Shown: positions 18,589-26,497 of the stretch, one piece after another
Layout of the letters: each line of letters opens with the position of its first letter
How positions within the stretch are numbered: the first letter of the stretch is position 1
Source: Winogradskyella echinorum
GTDB lineage: Bacteria > Bacteroidota > Bacteroidia > Flavobacteriales > Flavobacteriaceae
Assembly: GCF_014297365.1 (NCBI RefSeq)
Contig: NZ_JACOQD010000002.1
Coordinates: 558,001 to 622,000, forward strand
Length of the DNA: 64,000 nucleotides
Reading direction: 5' to 3'
Notes under the pieces: generated by a model
Told to the model about the DNA's origin: nothing
The model's input: the letters and a program-made list of their open reading frames with translations, nothing else
Database searches by the model: none
Program-made: the position numbers and the translations under genes

Positions 18589-19431
18589 TTAAGCAGTACA
18601 TAGTTGAGAAACCTCATTTAGAATCTTCCCCTTTCTAGTTTCAGAAATTCCTAAATGATCTAAGAAAAATTTGTCGTTCAACAATTCTCTACACAAAACT
18701 ACATCTCTACTTAGCAGAAACTGTTTTTCTCTATTTGTAAGTAATGTAGACACTGTAATTGGGTATAATCCCAATCGGTCAATCCTATCTTTTAAACCAT
18801 TATTTAATGGATAATCCCAACTTAACAAATACAAACCACAACAATTACCATAGTCTAATGCATCTTTGGTAAACCTTGTATTGGTAACTACCCAACCTTT
18901 ATTAAGTTGTGTTTTTTGATTTTTCTGCGGATACCAATTTTCTTTAATATCACGATAACGCGAATTGATATATAGCGGTATTTTCACATTACAGTTTAGC
19001 CCTTGCTCACCATGAAATTTACATTCAATTATGGTTGTTTCGTCGTTTTTTTGAGCTATAATATCTACTTCGTGTGATACGCATTTTCCTTGTAATAAGG
19101 AGCCTACTTCAGTTTCATAACCAGAATATTTTAAAATTGCGCTTACAAAACGTTCAAATGGAAAACCAGTAGGCCCAAGTTCGTATATTGCTTTTTTGAG
19201 CTTATACTTTGAAGCCAAATGACTTTTATTTTTTTTAAGTAGTGAAAAAGCCCTATTATAAATTTCTTTGGTTGATATTCCTTGATAAAGCTCGTCTCTT
19301 ACTGTGTCCAGAATGTTATTAATAATAGATTGGCTCGCACCAGTTCTTTTTAAGGAAGTTCTTAATTTATCTAGTGAAAATTTCACCTTATCGCCAGAAT
19401 ATTTTATGATTTCTATATTTTCAATTTCCAT
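18589..19431 (-). CDS. ATP-cone domain fused to Mrr-like PD-(D/E)xK endonuclease
   Basis: A 280-residue fusion. Residues 1-85 match the ATP-cone, a nucleotide-sensing regulatory domain known from ribonucleotide reductases and NrdR (IEIIKYSGDKVKFSLDKLRTSL...). Residues 88-185 look like an Mrr-type restriction-endonuclease fold: a helix GFPFERFVSAILKYSGYE, then D123 (HEVDIIA) and E136-x-K138 (IIECKFH), the expected catalytic triad. The remainder has a W-V-V-T-N-T-R-F strand as in Mrr homologues. No methyltransferase or specificity gene is nearby, so this is not an ordinary restriction system. I infer ATP- or dATP-gated nucleic-acid cleavage. Confidence 0.85.
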   Translation of the reverse strand: MEIENIEIIKYSGDKVKFSLDKLRTSLKRTGASQSIINNILDTVRDELYQGISTKEIYNRAFSLLKKNKSHLASKYKLKKAIYELGPTGFPFERFVSAILKYSGYETEVGSLLQGKCVSHEVDIIAQKNDETTIIECKFHGEQGLNCNVKIPLYINSRYRDIKENWYPQKNQKTQLNKGWVVTNTRFTKDALDYGNCCGLYLLSWDYPLNNGLKDRIDRLGLYPITVSTLLTNREKQFLLSRDVVLCRELLNDKFFLDHLGISETRKGKILNEVSQLCTA

Positions 19432-19497
19432 ACTTATAATTTAAAAATCTGACAAAATCAAAGACGATTATAACAGCCTTAGTTGGCTAACTAATAT

Positions 19498-19905
19498 TTA
19501 TTTCGACTTAAAAAAGTCTCTAACCCAAGCTTTTACTTGATTATCCGTCATACTATCTGCTTTTTCCACAGCTTTTAGTTTGGTGCTCAAAGCGTTATAG
19601 TTTTCATGTAATTCTTTGGCAAAACGCTCATTAGTTTCGGCAGGCCCAAATATGACTAAGGCATCACTATTTTCTATTTTAGGGATGATGTTATGAAAAT
19701 AGCTTTTCATTTGATGTTTTTCACGCTCCAAATATTTACTATCCTGAACCACATCTTGAGGACCTCCTTTAAGACGTGTACCAGAGCCTCCATGAATACG
19801 AAAGTGATCTAAATTAGACGTTACAGTTTCGAATTTTTCTTGCTCATTTTCTAATGTAACAATTAAGGCTTTATCCTTATCTAACCAAATACCTGTTTGT
19901 TTCAT
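19498..19905 (-). CDS. Small eRF1/baeRF-like protein with degenerate GGQ loop
   Basis: A 135-residue cytoplasmic protein. The opening (GIWLDKDKALIVTL) forms strands like the N-terminus of bacterial eRF1-like proteins. Residues 36-50 carry a glycine-rich loop ending G-G-P-Q, followed by a long charged helix. 'ALVIFGPAETNERFAKEL' (about 82-99) resembles the start of eRF1 domain 3 (L-I-x-G-P-G-x-x-K). I see this as a minimal member of the bacterial release-factor-like (baeRF) group, but recognition is by motif only. It follows a USP gene by 12 nt and would share that gene's FNR-type promoter. Ribosome rescue or hibernation is inferred. Confidence 0.7.
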   Translation of the reverse strand: MKQTGIWLDKDKALIVTLENEQEKFETVTSNLDHFRIHGGSGTRLKGGPQDVVQDSKYLEREKHQMKSYFHNIIPKIENSDALVIFGPAETNERFAKELHENYNALSTKLKAVEKADSMTDNQVKAWVRDFFKSK

Positions 19906-19917
19906 AATTTTACGGTT

Positions 19918-20772
19918 TTAATTTCTTAAATCATGCATCACTAGTATCGGAACTTTAGAATGAAATGATATACTTTTCACTAAAGGATCAGTTAAAATAC
20001 TTCCAAAAAATGCATGTTTTTTATTAATAAATGCTACCATATCACTATCACGACTCTCAACAAAAATGTTTATGGCGGTTTCTACCGAATTATGCGACAG
20101 GAAATGGGTTTTATGTTTTGTTTCACCTAAAATTTCTTCAAGCAATTGCTTGTTTTCTTTTTGCTCTTTGCTTAACTCATCTGCTTCTGAAACATGAAGC
20201 ACAATTACTGTGGCATCAGATTTTTTAGCAATCTCTGTGAGATATATTAATTCTCTTCTTTTATAATGTGTTTTATAGCTAGTAGGAAATACAATCTCTT
20301 TTGGCATTATAGACTTTGCATTGAGCGGCACAACTATTACAGGACAGTTTCGTACTTTTTCCATAACGTATGTTGCAGTACTACCAAATGCTGTAGCTCT
20401 TGAGTAAGTTTCACCTTTCGTGCCCATAATAACCATTTCTATATCCTTTTTTTCAACTACATCTTTTATAGCTTCTAGAGTATTGTTAAATACAGAGATG
20501 GTTTTAAAGTTGTGTTTGGGGTTTGGATCTACCGTCATTGTAATCATATCTTGAATTTTTGCCAAACCATCTTCTGAATTTCGCTTGGCAGTTTCATATA
20601 GTTCACTACCAGGCTCCATATTCATTAGGCTTTTCATTAAATTGCTTGTAGCAGAAAAAACATTCAGCAAATAAAAATCACAAGAATCATTTTTATATAA
20701 TTGAATTGCATATCGTAATGCTTTATTGGCATTTTTAGAAAAATCTGTTGGTATTAAAATTTTATGTCTCAT
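19918..20772 (-). CDS. Universal stress protein, two-domain
   Basis: A 284-residue UspA-family protein beginning MRHKILIPTDFSKNANKALRYAI. The ATP motif is intact in the first domain (GTKG-9x-GS, about residues 117-131), followed by 'VRNCPVIVVP'. The second domain (about 160-284) keeps the fold but not the nucleotide motif. It heads an operon with the small eRF1-like gene 12 nt downstream. Upstream, its FNR-type box overlaps the 3' end of the next USP gene, so the two USP genes are closely spaced yet separately promoted. Confidence 0.9.
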   Translation of the reverse strand: MRHKILIPTDFSKNANKALRYAIQLYKNDSCDFYLLNVFSATSNLMKSLMNMEPGSELYETAKRNSEDGLAKIQDMITMTVDPNPKHNFKTISVFNNTLEAIKDVVEKKDIEMVIMGTKGETYSRATAFGSTATYVMEKVRNCPVIVVPLNAKSIMPKEIVFPTSYKTHYKRRELIYLTEIAKKSDATVIVLHVSEADELSKEQKENKQLLEEILGETKHKTHFLSHNSVETAINIFVESRDSDMVAFINKKHAFFGSILTDPLVKSISFHSKVPILVMHDLRN

Positions 20773-20791
20773 GGCCTAATTTTTAATAATT

Positions 20792-20834
20792 TAAAGTTAT
20801 GTCATCTCATAGGTTATTTAAATGACATTCATCA
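20792..20834 (-). promoter_or_regulatory. FNR-type box plus -7 element for the USP gene ending at 19918
   Basis: Read on the minus strand, the box is TGATGAATGTCA (20834-20823) and the -7-like element is TAACTTTA (20799-20792), again 29.5 nt apart centre to edge. The box overlaps the stop codon of the upstream USP gene. Its half-sites are weaker than in the other copies. Confidence 0.55.
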
Positions 20835-21665
20835 GCTTACACAAGGAATTACTAAAAAAGGAACTGTGGGATGAAATCCAATTTTCTTTATTATGGGTTC
20901 TTTTACTAAACTTTCAATAAAACTATGCTTGTAATTAATCATAACAAGTATATCAATGTTAAGCTCTTCAATGAAGTCATTGATTTCTTGGGTTTTTTTA
21001 GCGTAATCTGGCATCCAATGAAAACTATATTCATAGTTTTTTAAATATGTTTTTAGCATTGTGTAATTGTAGTCTTGCAATTTTGTCAATTTTTCTTCCT
21101 TGTTGATATGAACAATTCTTATCTTAGAATTATAGAGTTCTGCTAGTCGTTTTAACGGAAGTATTTCTTGGTCATAAAAACGATTAAAACCAGTAGAGAA
21201 AGCAATTTGTTTTGGTTCTTCAAAATCAAACTCATCTGGTACTATTAATACCGGACAACGGCTCACTTTTTTTATTATATTAACTGTATTACTGCCAAAT
21301 AGAAACTCTTTAGCGCCTGTTGCTCCTTTAGTACCCATTACTACTAAATCTATATGGTGCTTATCTAAAGCACTATCAATGGCATCGTCTAAACTAAAAC
21401 TACTTAGTAAAATTTCGAATTCGTGATTAGCATTTGCATTACTATTTACTGCCATTTCCTTTAATTCTTTTAAATCTTTCATGGCATTATCTGACATAGT
21501 GTTTAGTAATTTATTTGAAATACTAGACATTGTAGAAATTTTCATTTTTAGAGAATGCAGAAAATAGAATTTACACTCTTCATTGGCATATAGTTTTAAT
21601 GCATAAACAGCAGCGCTCCAGGCATTATCTGAAAAATCTGTGGGTAATAGAATATTTTTTTTCAT
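20832..21665 (-). CDS. Universal stress protein, two-domain
   Basis: A 277-residue UspA-family protein. It starts MKKNILLPTDFSDNAWSAAVYAL. The ATP-binding motif G-2x-G-9x-GS is complete (GTKGATGAKEFLFGS, about residues 116-130), then 'VSRCPVLIVPDEF'. The second domain contains 'IDILVMINYKHSFIESL', a variant of the position where active domains carry the glycine motif, so it is probably structural. The gene has its own FNR-type promoter and no downstream partner in the same transcription unit that I can define. Confidence 0.9.
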   Translation of the reverse strand: MKKNILLPTDFSDNAWSAAVYALKLYANEECKFYFLHSLKMKISTMSSISNKLLNTMSDNAMKDLKELKEMAVNSNANANHEFEILLSSFSLDDAIDSALDKHHIDLVVMGTKGATGAKEFLFGSNTVNIIKKVSRCPVLIVPDEFDFEEPKQIAFSTGFNRFYDQEILPLKRLAELYNSKIRIVHINKEEKLTKLQDYNYTMLKTYLKNYEYSFHWMPDYAKKTQEINDFIEELNIDILVMINYKHSFIESLVKEPIIKKIGFHPTVPFLVIPCVS

Positions 21666-21688
21666 GTTTACATAGCTTTTATTATACA

Positions 21689-21731
21689 GTAAATTACTGC
21701 TTTCTTTTAGGATAAAACATGATATAGATCA
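21689..21731 (-). promoter_or_regulatory. FNR-type box plus degenerate -7 element for the USP gene ending at 20832
   Basis: The box is TGATATAGATCA at 21720-21731. The sequence at the expected -7 position on the minus strand is TAATTTAC (21696-21689), a looser match to TAnnTTTG than in the sister promoters, at the same 29.5-nt distance. Confidence 0.6.
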
Positions 21732-21739
21732 GTTTGAAC

Positions 21740-22585
21740 CTATGATTGAGATGGCATAACTAGAAATGGCACATTTAAATGGAAACCAATTTGATTAATG
21801 GTATTTTTAAAAAATAAGTTTTCAAAAAATGAGTGCTTATTATTTATCATTACCAAAAGATTTATCTTATGTTTAATCTGAAATTCATTAATGGCATTCA
21901 TTAAATTCATGGTTCTAACATCATGAAATAAATAAGCAGAATCCTTAAACATTGCTTTTAATTTTGATTTATTTCTTTTCTGTAAGTCCGTAAGCTCATA
22001 TCCTGTAGAAACATGCATTGTATTTAATCTAGCATGATTAGTTTTTACTAATTGCTTTAAAATTTTGAGTTCAGAATGTTTGTATGAGGCTTCGAGATCT
22101 GTTGGGAATAAAATTTCGTGTGGTGCTTCAAATTCAAAATCGGATGGAATTGCCAAAACAGGGCACTTAATTTCCTTAAATACATGCACCGTATTTGAAC
22201 CAAATAAGACTTCTTTAGCACCAGTAGCCCCTTGAGTGCCCATAACTACAAGATCTACATCATAGGTTTCTATAAATTCTTTTATACCTGCAATGAGGGT
22301 GTCAAATCTTGAGTATGTTTCAAACTTATGATTTGGATTATCACCAAACTTATCGTTAATGTTTTGGTTAATTTTATTTAAATTATTTTGAGATGTACTT
22401 CTTACGGCATCACCAAGACCAAATTGTGCTGGATATCCTAGCACGTATTCCACGTTATAGATTACAGGTGTGTAGGCATTAAATAAATGAAAAGTACATT
22501 CTTCATCTTTAAATAATTGAATTGCATAAGTAATTGCATTCCATGAATTATCTGAAAAATCGGTGGGTAAAAGAATATGTTTCAT
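21740..22585 (-). CDS. Universal stress protein, two-domain
   Basis: A 281-residue UspA-family protein (MKHILLPTDFSDNSWNAITYAI). The first domain has the intact ATP motif GTQGATGAKEVLFGS followed by 'IKCPVLAIPSDFEFEAP'. The second domain has 'HKINLLVMINNKHSFFENLFF' where the nucleotide motif would be. It starts 17 nt after the preceding USP gene (22603-23451) with no box in the gap, so the two form an operon under one FNR-type promoter. It is closest in sequence layout to the 20832-21665 copy, suggesting local duplication. Confidence 0.9.
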   Translation of the reverse strand: MKHILLPTDFSDNSWNAITYAIQLFKDEECTFHLFNAYTPVIYNVEYVLGYPAQFGLGDAVRSTSQNNLNKINQNINDKFGDNPNHKFETYSRFDTLIAGIKEFIETYDVDLVVMGTQGATGAKEVLFGSNTVHVFKEIKCPVLAIPSDFEFEAPHEILFPTDLEASYKHSELKILKQLVKTNHARLNTMHVSTGYELTDLQKRNKSKLKAMFKDSAYLFHDVRTMNLMNAINEFQIKHKINLLVMINNKHSFFENLFFKNTINQIGFHLNVPFLVMPSQS

Positions 22586-22602
22586 AATATTAGTTTTTAA
22601 TG

Positions 22603-23451
22603 TTAAAATCGAGCTGTATTTTGCATAGCTAACAAAGGTATTTTTAACCCAAGGCTTACCTTATCGATATTAGAGGGAAACAACATATCTTCTAAAAATG
22701 AGTGTTGCGTATTTACCATAGTGAGTATATCGATGTCTTTTTCTTCAATATAGGTTTTAATAACGTCTGCAATTTTCTTACTTTCTTCGTGGTAAAAGTT
22801 TACATCGTTTTCACTTAAGGCATCTTCAATAAATGACTTATTATCTTCTTGTCTGATAGAAAGTTTTTGACTTGTAGAAACATGCAAAACATTAATCTTA
22901 CTCCTATAAGGTTTTGCCAAAATAGAAAGCAGTTTAAGCTCTCGACGCTTATAAGGCATCATAAAATTTGATGGAAATAATATATTTTTAGGTTGTGTAT
23001 TGGTATAATTAGAAGGAATAGCCAAAACAGGACACTTTACATATTTTAAAACTTGAAACGTCTGACTGCCAAAAACAATATGTCGCTCATCTGATTTACC
23101 TTTAGTACCCATAACTATTAAATCTATGTTTTTACCATCTGCAATAAGATTTGCTTCTTCGACTAGCGTATTGTATGCAGATATTGAATGAAAGATAAAC
23201 CTAGGATGAGGAGCTATTTTTTTAACCTTACTTATAAGGTTTTCTAAATTAGCGTGAGATTCATTTCTTATATTATCTAAAACGTCATTAAATACTTCAC
23301 GTGAGGTTAAATCATCATGGTCATAAAACTCATTTTGATATGCATGCATAAAGTAGAACGTCGTTCTTTGGTATTTAAAAAATTCTAGTGCATATTTAAT
23401 AGCATTCATAGAATTTTCTGAAAAATCCGTTGGTAATAGAATAGATAGCAT
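22603..23451 (-). CDS. Universal stress protein, two-domain
   Basis: A 282-residue UspA-family protein and first gene of a two-USP operon. The ATP motif is present (GTKGKSDERHIVFGS, about residues 115-129) but the spacer differs from the ATGAKE form of its neighbours, so it is the more divergent paralogue. It ends with 'LGLKIPLLAMQNTARF'. Its promoter carries the most perfect palindrome of the series (TGATATATATCA). Confidence 0.9.
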   Translation of the reverse strand: MLSILLPTDFSENSMNAIKYALEFFKYQRTTFYFMHAYQNEFYDHDDLTSREVFNDVLDNIRNESHANLENLISKVKKIAPHPRFIFHSISAYNTLVEEANLIADGKNIDLIVMGTKGKSDERHIVFGSQTFQVLKYVKCPVLAIPSNYTNTQPKNILFPSNFMMPYKRRELKLLSILAKPYRSKINVLHVSTSQKLSIRQEDNKSFIEDALSENDVNFYHEESKKIADVIKTYIEEKDIDILTMVNTQHSFLEDMLFPSNIDKVSLGLKIPLLAMQNTARF

Positions 23452-23476
23452 AATAATAGTTTTTTGGTTTCATTGT

Positions 23477-23519
23477 TAAATTTAATCTCTTAAAAACTTA
23501 AAAACTATGATATATATCA
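23477..23519 (-). promoter_or_regulatory. FNR-type box plus -7 element for the two-USP operon
   Basis: The perfect 12-bp palindrome TGATATATATCA lies at 23508-23519. On the minus strand the -7-like element TAAATTTA lies at 23484-23477, 29.5 nt from the box centre. Confidence 0.72.
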
Positions 23520-23589
23520 GACAGAAATTATTGCTGTCTTTTCAATATTTAGACGGGAATTATGTATAAATTTTAATCTGTAAACATTA

Positions 23590-23892
23590 TTACAGATAAG
23601 GTTTTAGTATTCCTTTTCTTTTTTCTAACTGTTTTTGCAAATCGCTAATTGTGTTCTTTACAGCTAACTCATAATTTTTTTCATTAGAAGCTGCAAATAT
23701 CCTTGGACCATTAACGCTTAATTCTATTTCACAAATTTTACCATTACCTTTTGGGTCGTTTTCCTTTTTAAAAAACACTTCTGCGTTAATCAGTGTATCG
23801 TACTTTTTATTTAAACTTTTAAGTTTCTTTAATGTATAATCATCAAGAGTTTCACTTGTTTTTAAATTAACAAATTGAATACTAGTTTTCAT
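23590..23892 (-). CDS. hpf: Ribosome hibernation-promoting factor (HPF/RaiA family), short form
   Basis: A 100-residue protein of the S30AE/HPF family, which binds the 30S decoding centre and stops translation in resting cells. It has the expected beta-alpha-beta-beta-beta-alpha layout: MKTSIQFVNLKTSETLDDYTLKKLKSLNKKY, then basic strands (VFFKKEND, ICEIELSV) and a C-terminal helix ending LEKRKGILKPYL. There is no long C-terminal dimerisation tail, so this is the short type. It has its own FNR-type promoter with a consensus -7 element, linking ribosome hibernation to the same signal as the USPs. Confidence 0.92.
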   Translation of the reverse strand: MKTSIQFVNLKTSETLDDYTLKKLKSLNKKYDTLINAEVFFKKENDPKGNGKICEIELSVNGPRIFAASNEKNYELAVKNTISDLQKQLEKRKGILKPYL

Positions 23893-23918
23893 GTCTTATT
23901 TTTTTATTGTTATACCTC

Positions 23919-23961
23919 CAAATTTATCTTAATTACGATGTTAATGAAATGATATTTGTCA
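23919..23961 (-). promoter_or_regulatory. FNR-type box plus consensus -7 element for hpf
   Basis: On the minus strand the box is TGACAAATATCA (23961-23950) and the -7 element is TAAATTTG (23926-23919), a full match to the Bacteroidota TAnnTTTG consensus. The centre-to-edge distance is 29.5 nt. Confidence 0.72.
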
Positions 23962-24012
23962 TCTATGAATTAACTTAATCAAGCTAGATTTTAACTATTG
24001 TATTTATATATC

Positions 24013-24049
24013 AAAAAAAACATCCAACTGAAATTAGCTGGATGTTTTT
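24013..24049 (-). terminator. Terminator after the USP-membrane protein operon
   Basis: A 14-bp stem with one mismatch (24016-24029 with 24036-24049, core ACATCCA/TGGATGT) and an A/T tract on each side. It lies downstream of the 128-residue membrane gene and upstream of the hpf promoter, so it separates the two units. Confidence 0.85.
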
Positions 24050-24114
24050 AATGGTTAATAGCAAAAGAATTTAAGTCTTCATATTTAAATTGCGGTATCT
24101 CATTTTATATTTTT

Positions 24115-24501
24115 TTATAGCGGTATAATACTATAGACTACATTAAGCAAAAAAATACCAACGAAGAATAGTAGTGTATAAATGACTTGTACCATTTTTA
24201 TATTAATAATTTCTAGCCATTTAACCGTTAGTTTTGGAAACATAAATAAGGCCAATCCTAAAAACAATGATGACCAACCAATAAGTGTAATAATCAATGT
24301 GTAGTTTGGCTCCCAAATGTTATGGAACAACACATTTAGCAATCCAACAATAATGGCCATAAAAGAAAAGATGATTAAAAATTTTTCATCTTTTAAATCG
24401 TTGAATATTTGTTTTATACGCTTTGGGTTAAGGCTTAATATTAAAAAGAAAATAATTAGATACCATCCCCAAAATTGTGCTAAAAATATAGAACTGTCCA
24501 T
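24115..24501 (-). CDS. Small four-helix membrane protein, unknown function
   Basis: A 128-residue hydrophobic protein with about four transmembrane helices (near residues 5-24, 40-62, 68-88 and 103-124) separated by short charged loops such as NPKRIKQIFNDLKDEK. No conserved catalytic motif is visible. It starts 12 nt after the upstream USP gene and therefore shares that gene's FNR-type promoter. A terminator follows. Its place suggests a membrane partner in the same stress response, but no function can be assigned. Confidence 0.75.
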   Translation of the reverse strand: MDSSIFLAQFWGWYLIIFFLILSLNPKRIKQIFNDLKDEKFLIIFSFMAIIVGLLNVLFHNIWEPNYTLIITLIGWSSLFLGLALFMFPKLTVKWLEIINIKMVQVIYTLLFFVGIFLLNVVYSIIPL

Positions 24502-24513
24502 AGTATTAATAAT

Positions 24514-25353
24514 TTATTCGTGTAATACCAAAAACGGAATTTCCGTATGGTAGGTTATTTTTTCTACTTTAGAATGAAATAATATGCTTTGAAAATAATT
24601 TAAGTTTTTAGCAACCATTGCAATTAAATTAATATTTCTACTTTCTACAAAACATTGTATTGCGTCTTCTACTTTTCTATTAGTTAGAAAATGAAAGGTT
24701 GGTTGATATTCTTCAAAATAATCGGTAAGTAAATCTTTACTTGCCAGCTCATCGGTATTTAAAACACTGTCTTTTTTATGTATATGAAGTATCCGTAGAT
24801 TAGCTTTTAAAGTCTTTAAAATATCCGTTATGGGCTCTAATGTCTCTAAATGATAAGATAGATTAAAATCCGTAGGAAAAGCTATTTCCTTTAGTGGTGA
24901 GTATTTTGCATCTTCTGGTACAACTAAAGTGGTGCAATTAACCTTTGTAATTACATCACCTGTATTGCTTCCTATAATATATTTTTTAAGACCCGAAGCT
25001 CCTTTAGTTCCCATAACGATCATATCTATTTTCTTTTCTTCGATATGTTTTCTAATGGATTCTAGCAAAAAAGCATATTCCGTTATGGTATAGAAATTAT
25101 GCTTATTATTAGTAATATGGTTTTCGCTAATTTTTTTAAGTATTGCCCTTAATCTAGTTTTAGAGGGCTTTATATATAGATCATCAATTTGATCTGCTGT
25201 TGGGATATAACTGCTATCTCCTGCCATAAAATTATCTATCCTATTCACATATAAAAGATAGAAATTACACTTTACTGGTTCAAAAAAATCTATGGCATAG
25301 GAAATAGCATTCCATGCATTTTCTGAAAAGTCTGTTGGTAATAAAATATTCAT
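24514..25353 (-). CDS. Universal stress protein, two-domain
   Basis: A 279-residue UspA-family protein (MNILLPTDFSENAWNAISYAI). The ATP motif GTKGASGLKKYIIGS is intact, followed by 'VNCTTLVVPEDA', where the usual Pro after Cys is replaced by Thr. The second domain contains 'RNINLIAMVAKNLNYFQSIL' and is motif-less. It leads a two-gene operon with the small membrane protein. It lies directly downstream of the response-regulator gene (91 nt), with its own FNR-type promoter in the gap. Confidence 0.9.
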   Translation of the reverse strand: MNILLPTDFSENAWNAISYAIDFFEPVKCNFYLLYVNRIDNFMAGDSSYIPTADQIDDLYIKPSKTRLRAILKKISENHITNNKHNFYTITEYAFLLESIRKHIEEKKIDMIVMGTKGASGLKKYIIGSNTGDVITKVNCTTLVVPEDAKYSPLKEIAFPTDFNLSYHLETLEPITDILKTLKANLRILHIHKKDSVLNTDELASKDLLTDYFEEYQPTFHFLTNRKVEDAIQCFVESRNINLIAMVAKNLNYFQSILFHSKVEKITYHTEIPFLVLHE

Positions 25354-25375
25354 CGTTTAAGCGTCTAAGTACAAA

Positions 25376-25418
25376 CAAATCTAAAACGATGGGTGATTTT
25401 AAAATATGATATTGGTCA
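25376..25418 (-). promoter_or_regulatory. FNR-type box plus consensus -7 element for the USP-membrane operon
   Basis: Minus-strand box TGACCAATATCA (25418-25407), identical to the box at 32108. The -7 element TAGATTTG (25383-25376) is a full consensus match. The distance is 29.5 nt. The site sits just downstream of the response-regulator gene. Confidence 0.75.
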
Positions 25419-25444
25419 TATTGCCAAAAAAAATCAGAATTCTT

Positions 25445-26497
25445 TTAGTAAATTTCTTGTAGTTTTTGAAGATCTAAAACTTTAATATTTCTACCTTCCA
25501 TTTCTATAAGTCCTTGTTTTTTAAAAACTGAAATTGTTCGTATTAAAGTTTCTGTAGCAATACCTGCCACACTTGCTAAATCATTACGAGATATTCTAAT
25601 TGGATCATCTGGCTTTGCATTTATCTTTTCTGCAAACCGAAGAATAGTTGAAGCTGTTTTCTTTTGAACTGAGCTATATGCCATTTGTAATAATTGATCT
25701 TTAACTCCCTCTATATCATTTGTTAATAACTGCATTACCTCAAGTGTTACTTTATGGTTGTTATTTAGAACATCTGTGAGCTCTGTCTTTGATACACCTA
25801 CCATCTCAGTATCTTCCATTGCAACAGCAGTTTCTTTGTAGGGTACGTTTTGAGTAAAGGATGTATAACCAAATAAATCGTCTTCCTTATGTAACCCAGT
25901 AGTAAGTTCCTTGCCACTTTCATCAAATTTATAGCATCGTACTACTCCTTTACTTATAAGATAAATATAGTTTGAGTTCTGCCCTTCTTTGTAAATGATA
26001 TCGTTTTTACTAAAATTATAAACCGTACCATTATCGTCTAAAAAATTTTTTAAATCGTTTAAGGTTCTTATTTCTTCATCTGTATCTGATGATGAATTTT
26101 GTAGTGATTCTCGTTCCTCTTTTAAAAGTGCAGCTTTAGCAATTCTACTTTCAATAGCACTTATAATTTCATCTTCGGTAAAAGGCTTAGTAATATAATC
26201 ATCTGCACCAAGGTCCATACCTTTTCTAACATCTTGGCGTTCCGTCTTCGCTGATAAAAATATAAATGGAATAAACTTTGTTTCATTGTTTTTAGAGAGC
26301 GCTTCTAATACACCGTAACCATCCAATATAGGCATCATAATATCACACACCACAATATCTGGCTTATGATTTTTCGCCATTTCTACACCAATTTGTCCAT
26401 TGCTAGCTGTTAATACTTTGTAGTCTGACAATTCTAATAACTCTGCAGTATTTTCTCTTAAAACAGTATCGTCTTCTATTAATAATATAGTTTTCAT
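25445..26497 (-). CDS. Response regulator: receiver domain fused to Crp/Fnr-type cNMP-binding and HTH domains
   Basis: A 350-residue regulator. Residues 1-120 are a receiver domain with acidic pocket E8-D9-D10, phospho-acceptor D52 (VVCDIMMP) and the conserved K-P-F near 102. A linker helix leads to a cyclic-nucleotide-binding fold (about 160-280) and a Crp-type HTH (about 300-350). In the recognition helix, A-T-E-T-L-I-R places E316 and R320 where FNR has the Glu and Arg that read the TGA of its site. There are no clustered cysteines, so it is not an Fe-S FNR. The start codon overlaps the kinase stop by 4 nt, so the two are co-translated partners. I infer that it binds the TGAT-N4-ATCA boxes of this region. 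Confidence 0.9.
   Translation of the reverse strand: MKTILLIEDDTVLRENTAELLELSDYKVLTASNGQIGVEMAKNHKPDIVVCDIMMPILDGYGVLEALSKNNETKFIPFIFLSAKTERQDVRKGMDLGADDYITKPFTEDEIISAIESRIAKAALLKEERESLQNSSSDTDEEIRTLNDLKNFLDDNGTVYNFSKNDIIYKEGQNSNYIYLISKGVVRCYKFDESGKELTTGLHKEDDLFGYTSFTQNVPYKETAVAMEDTEMVGVSKTELTDVLNNNHKVTLEVMQLLTNDIEGVKDQLLQMAYSSVQKKTASTILRFAEKINAKPDDPIRISRNDLASVAGIATETLIRTISVFKKQGLIEMEGRNIKVLDLQKLQEIY

Noticed and set aside
17205-19431. A restriction-modification system around the Mrr-like gene
   Set aside because: No methyltransferase or specificity subunit is present within many kilobases.
19450-19460. TGAC-N3-ATCA before the ATP-cone nuclease gene
   Set aside because: The inner spacing is 3 rather than 4 and the required -7 position would fall inside the coding region.
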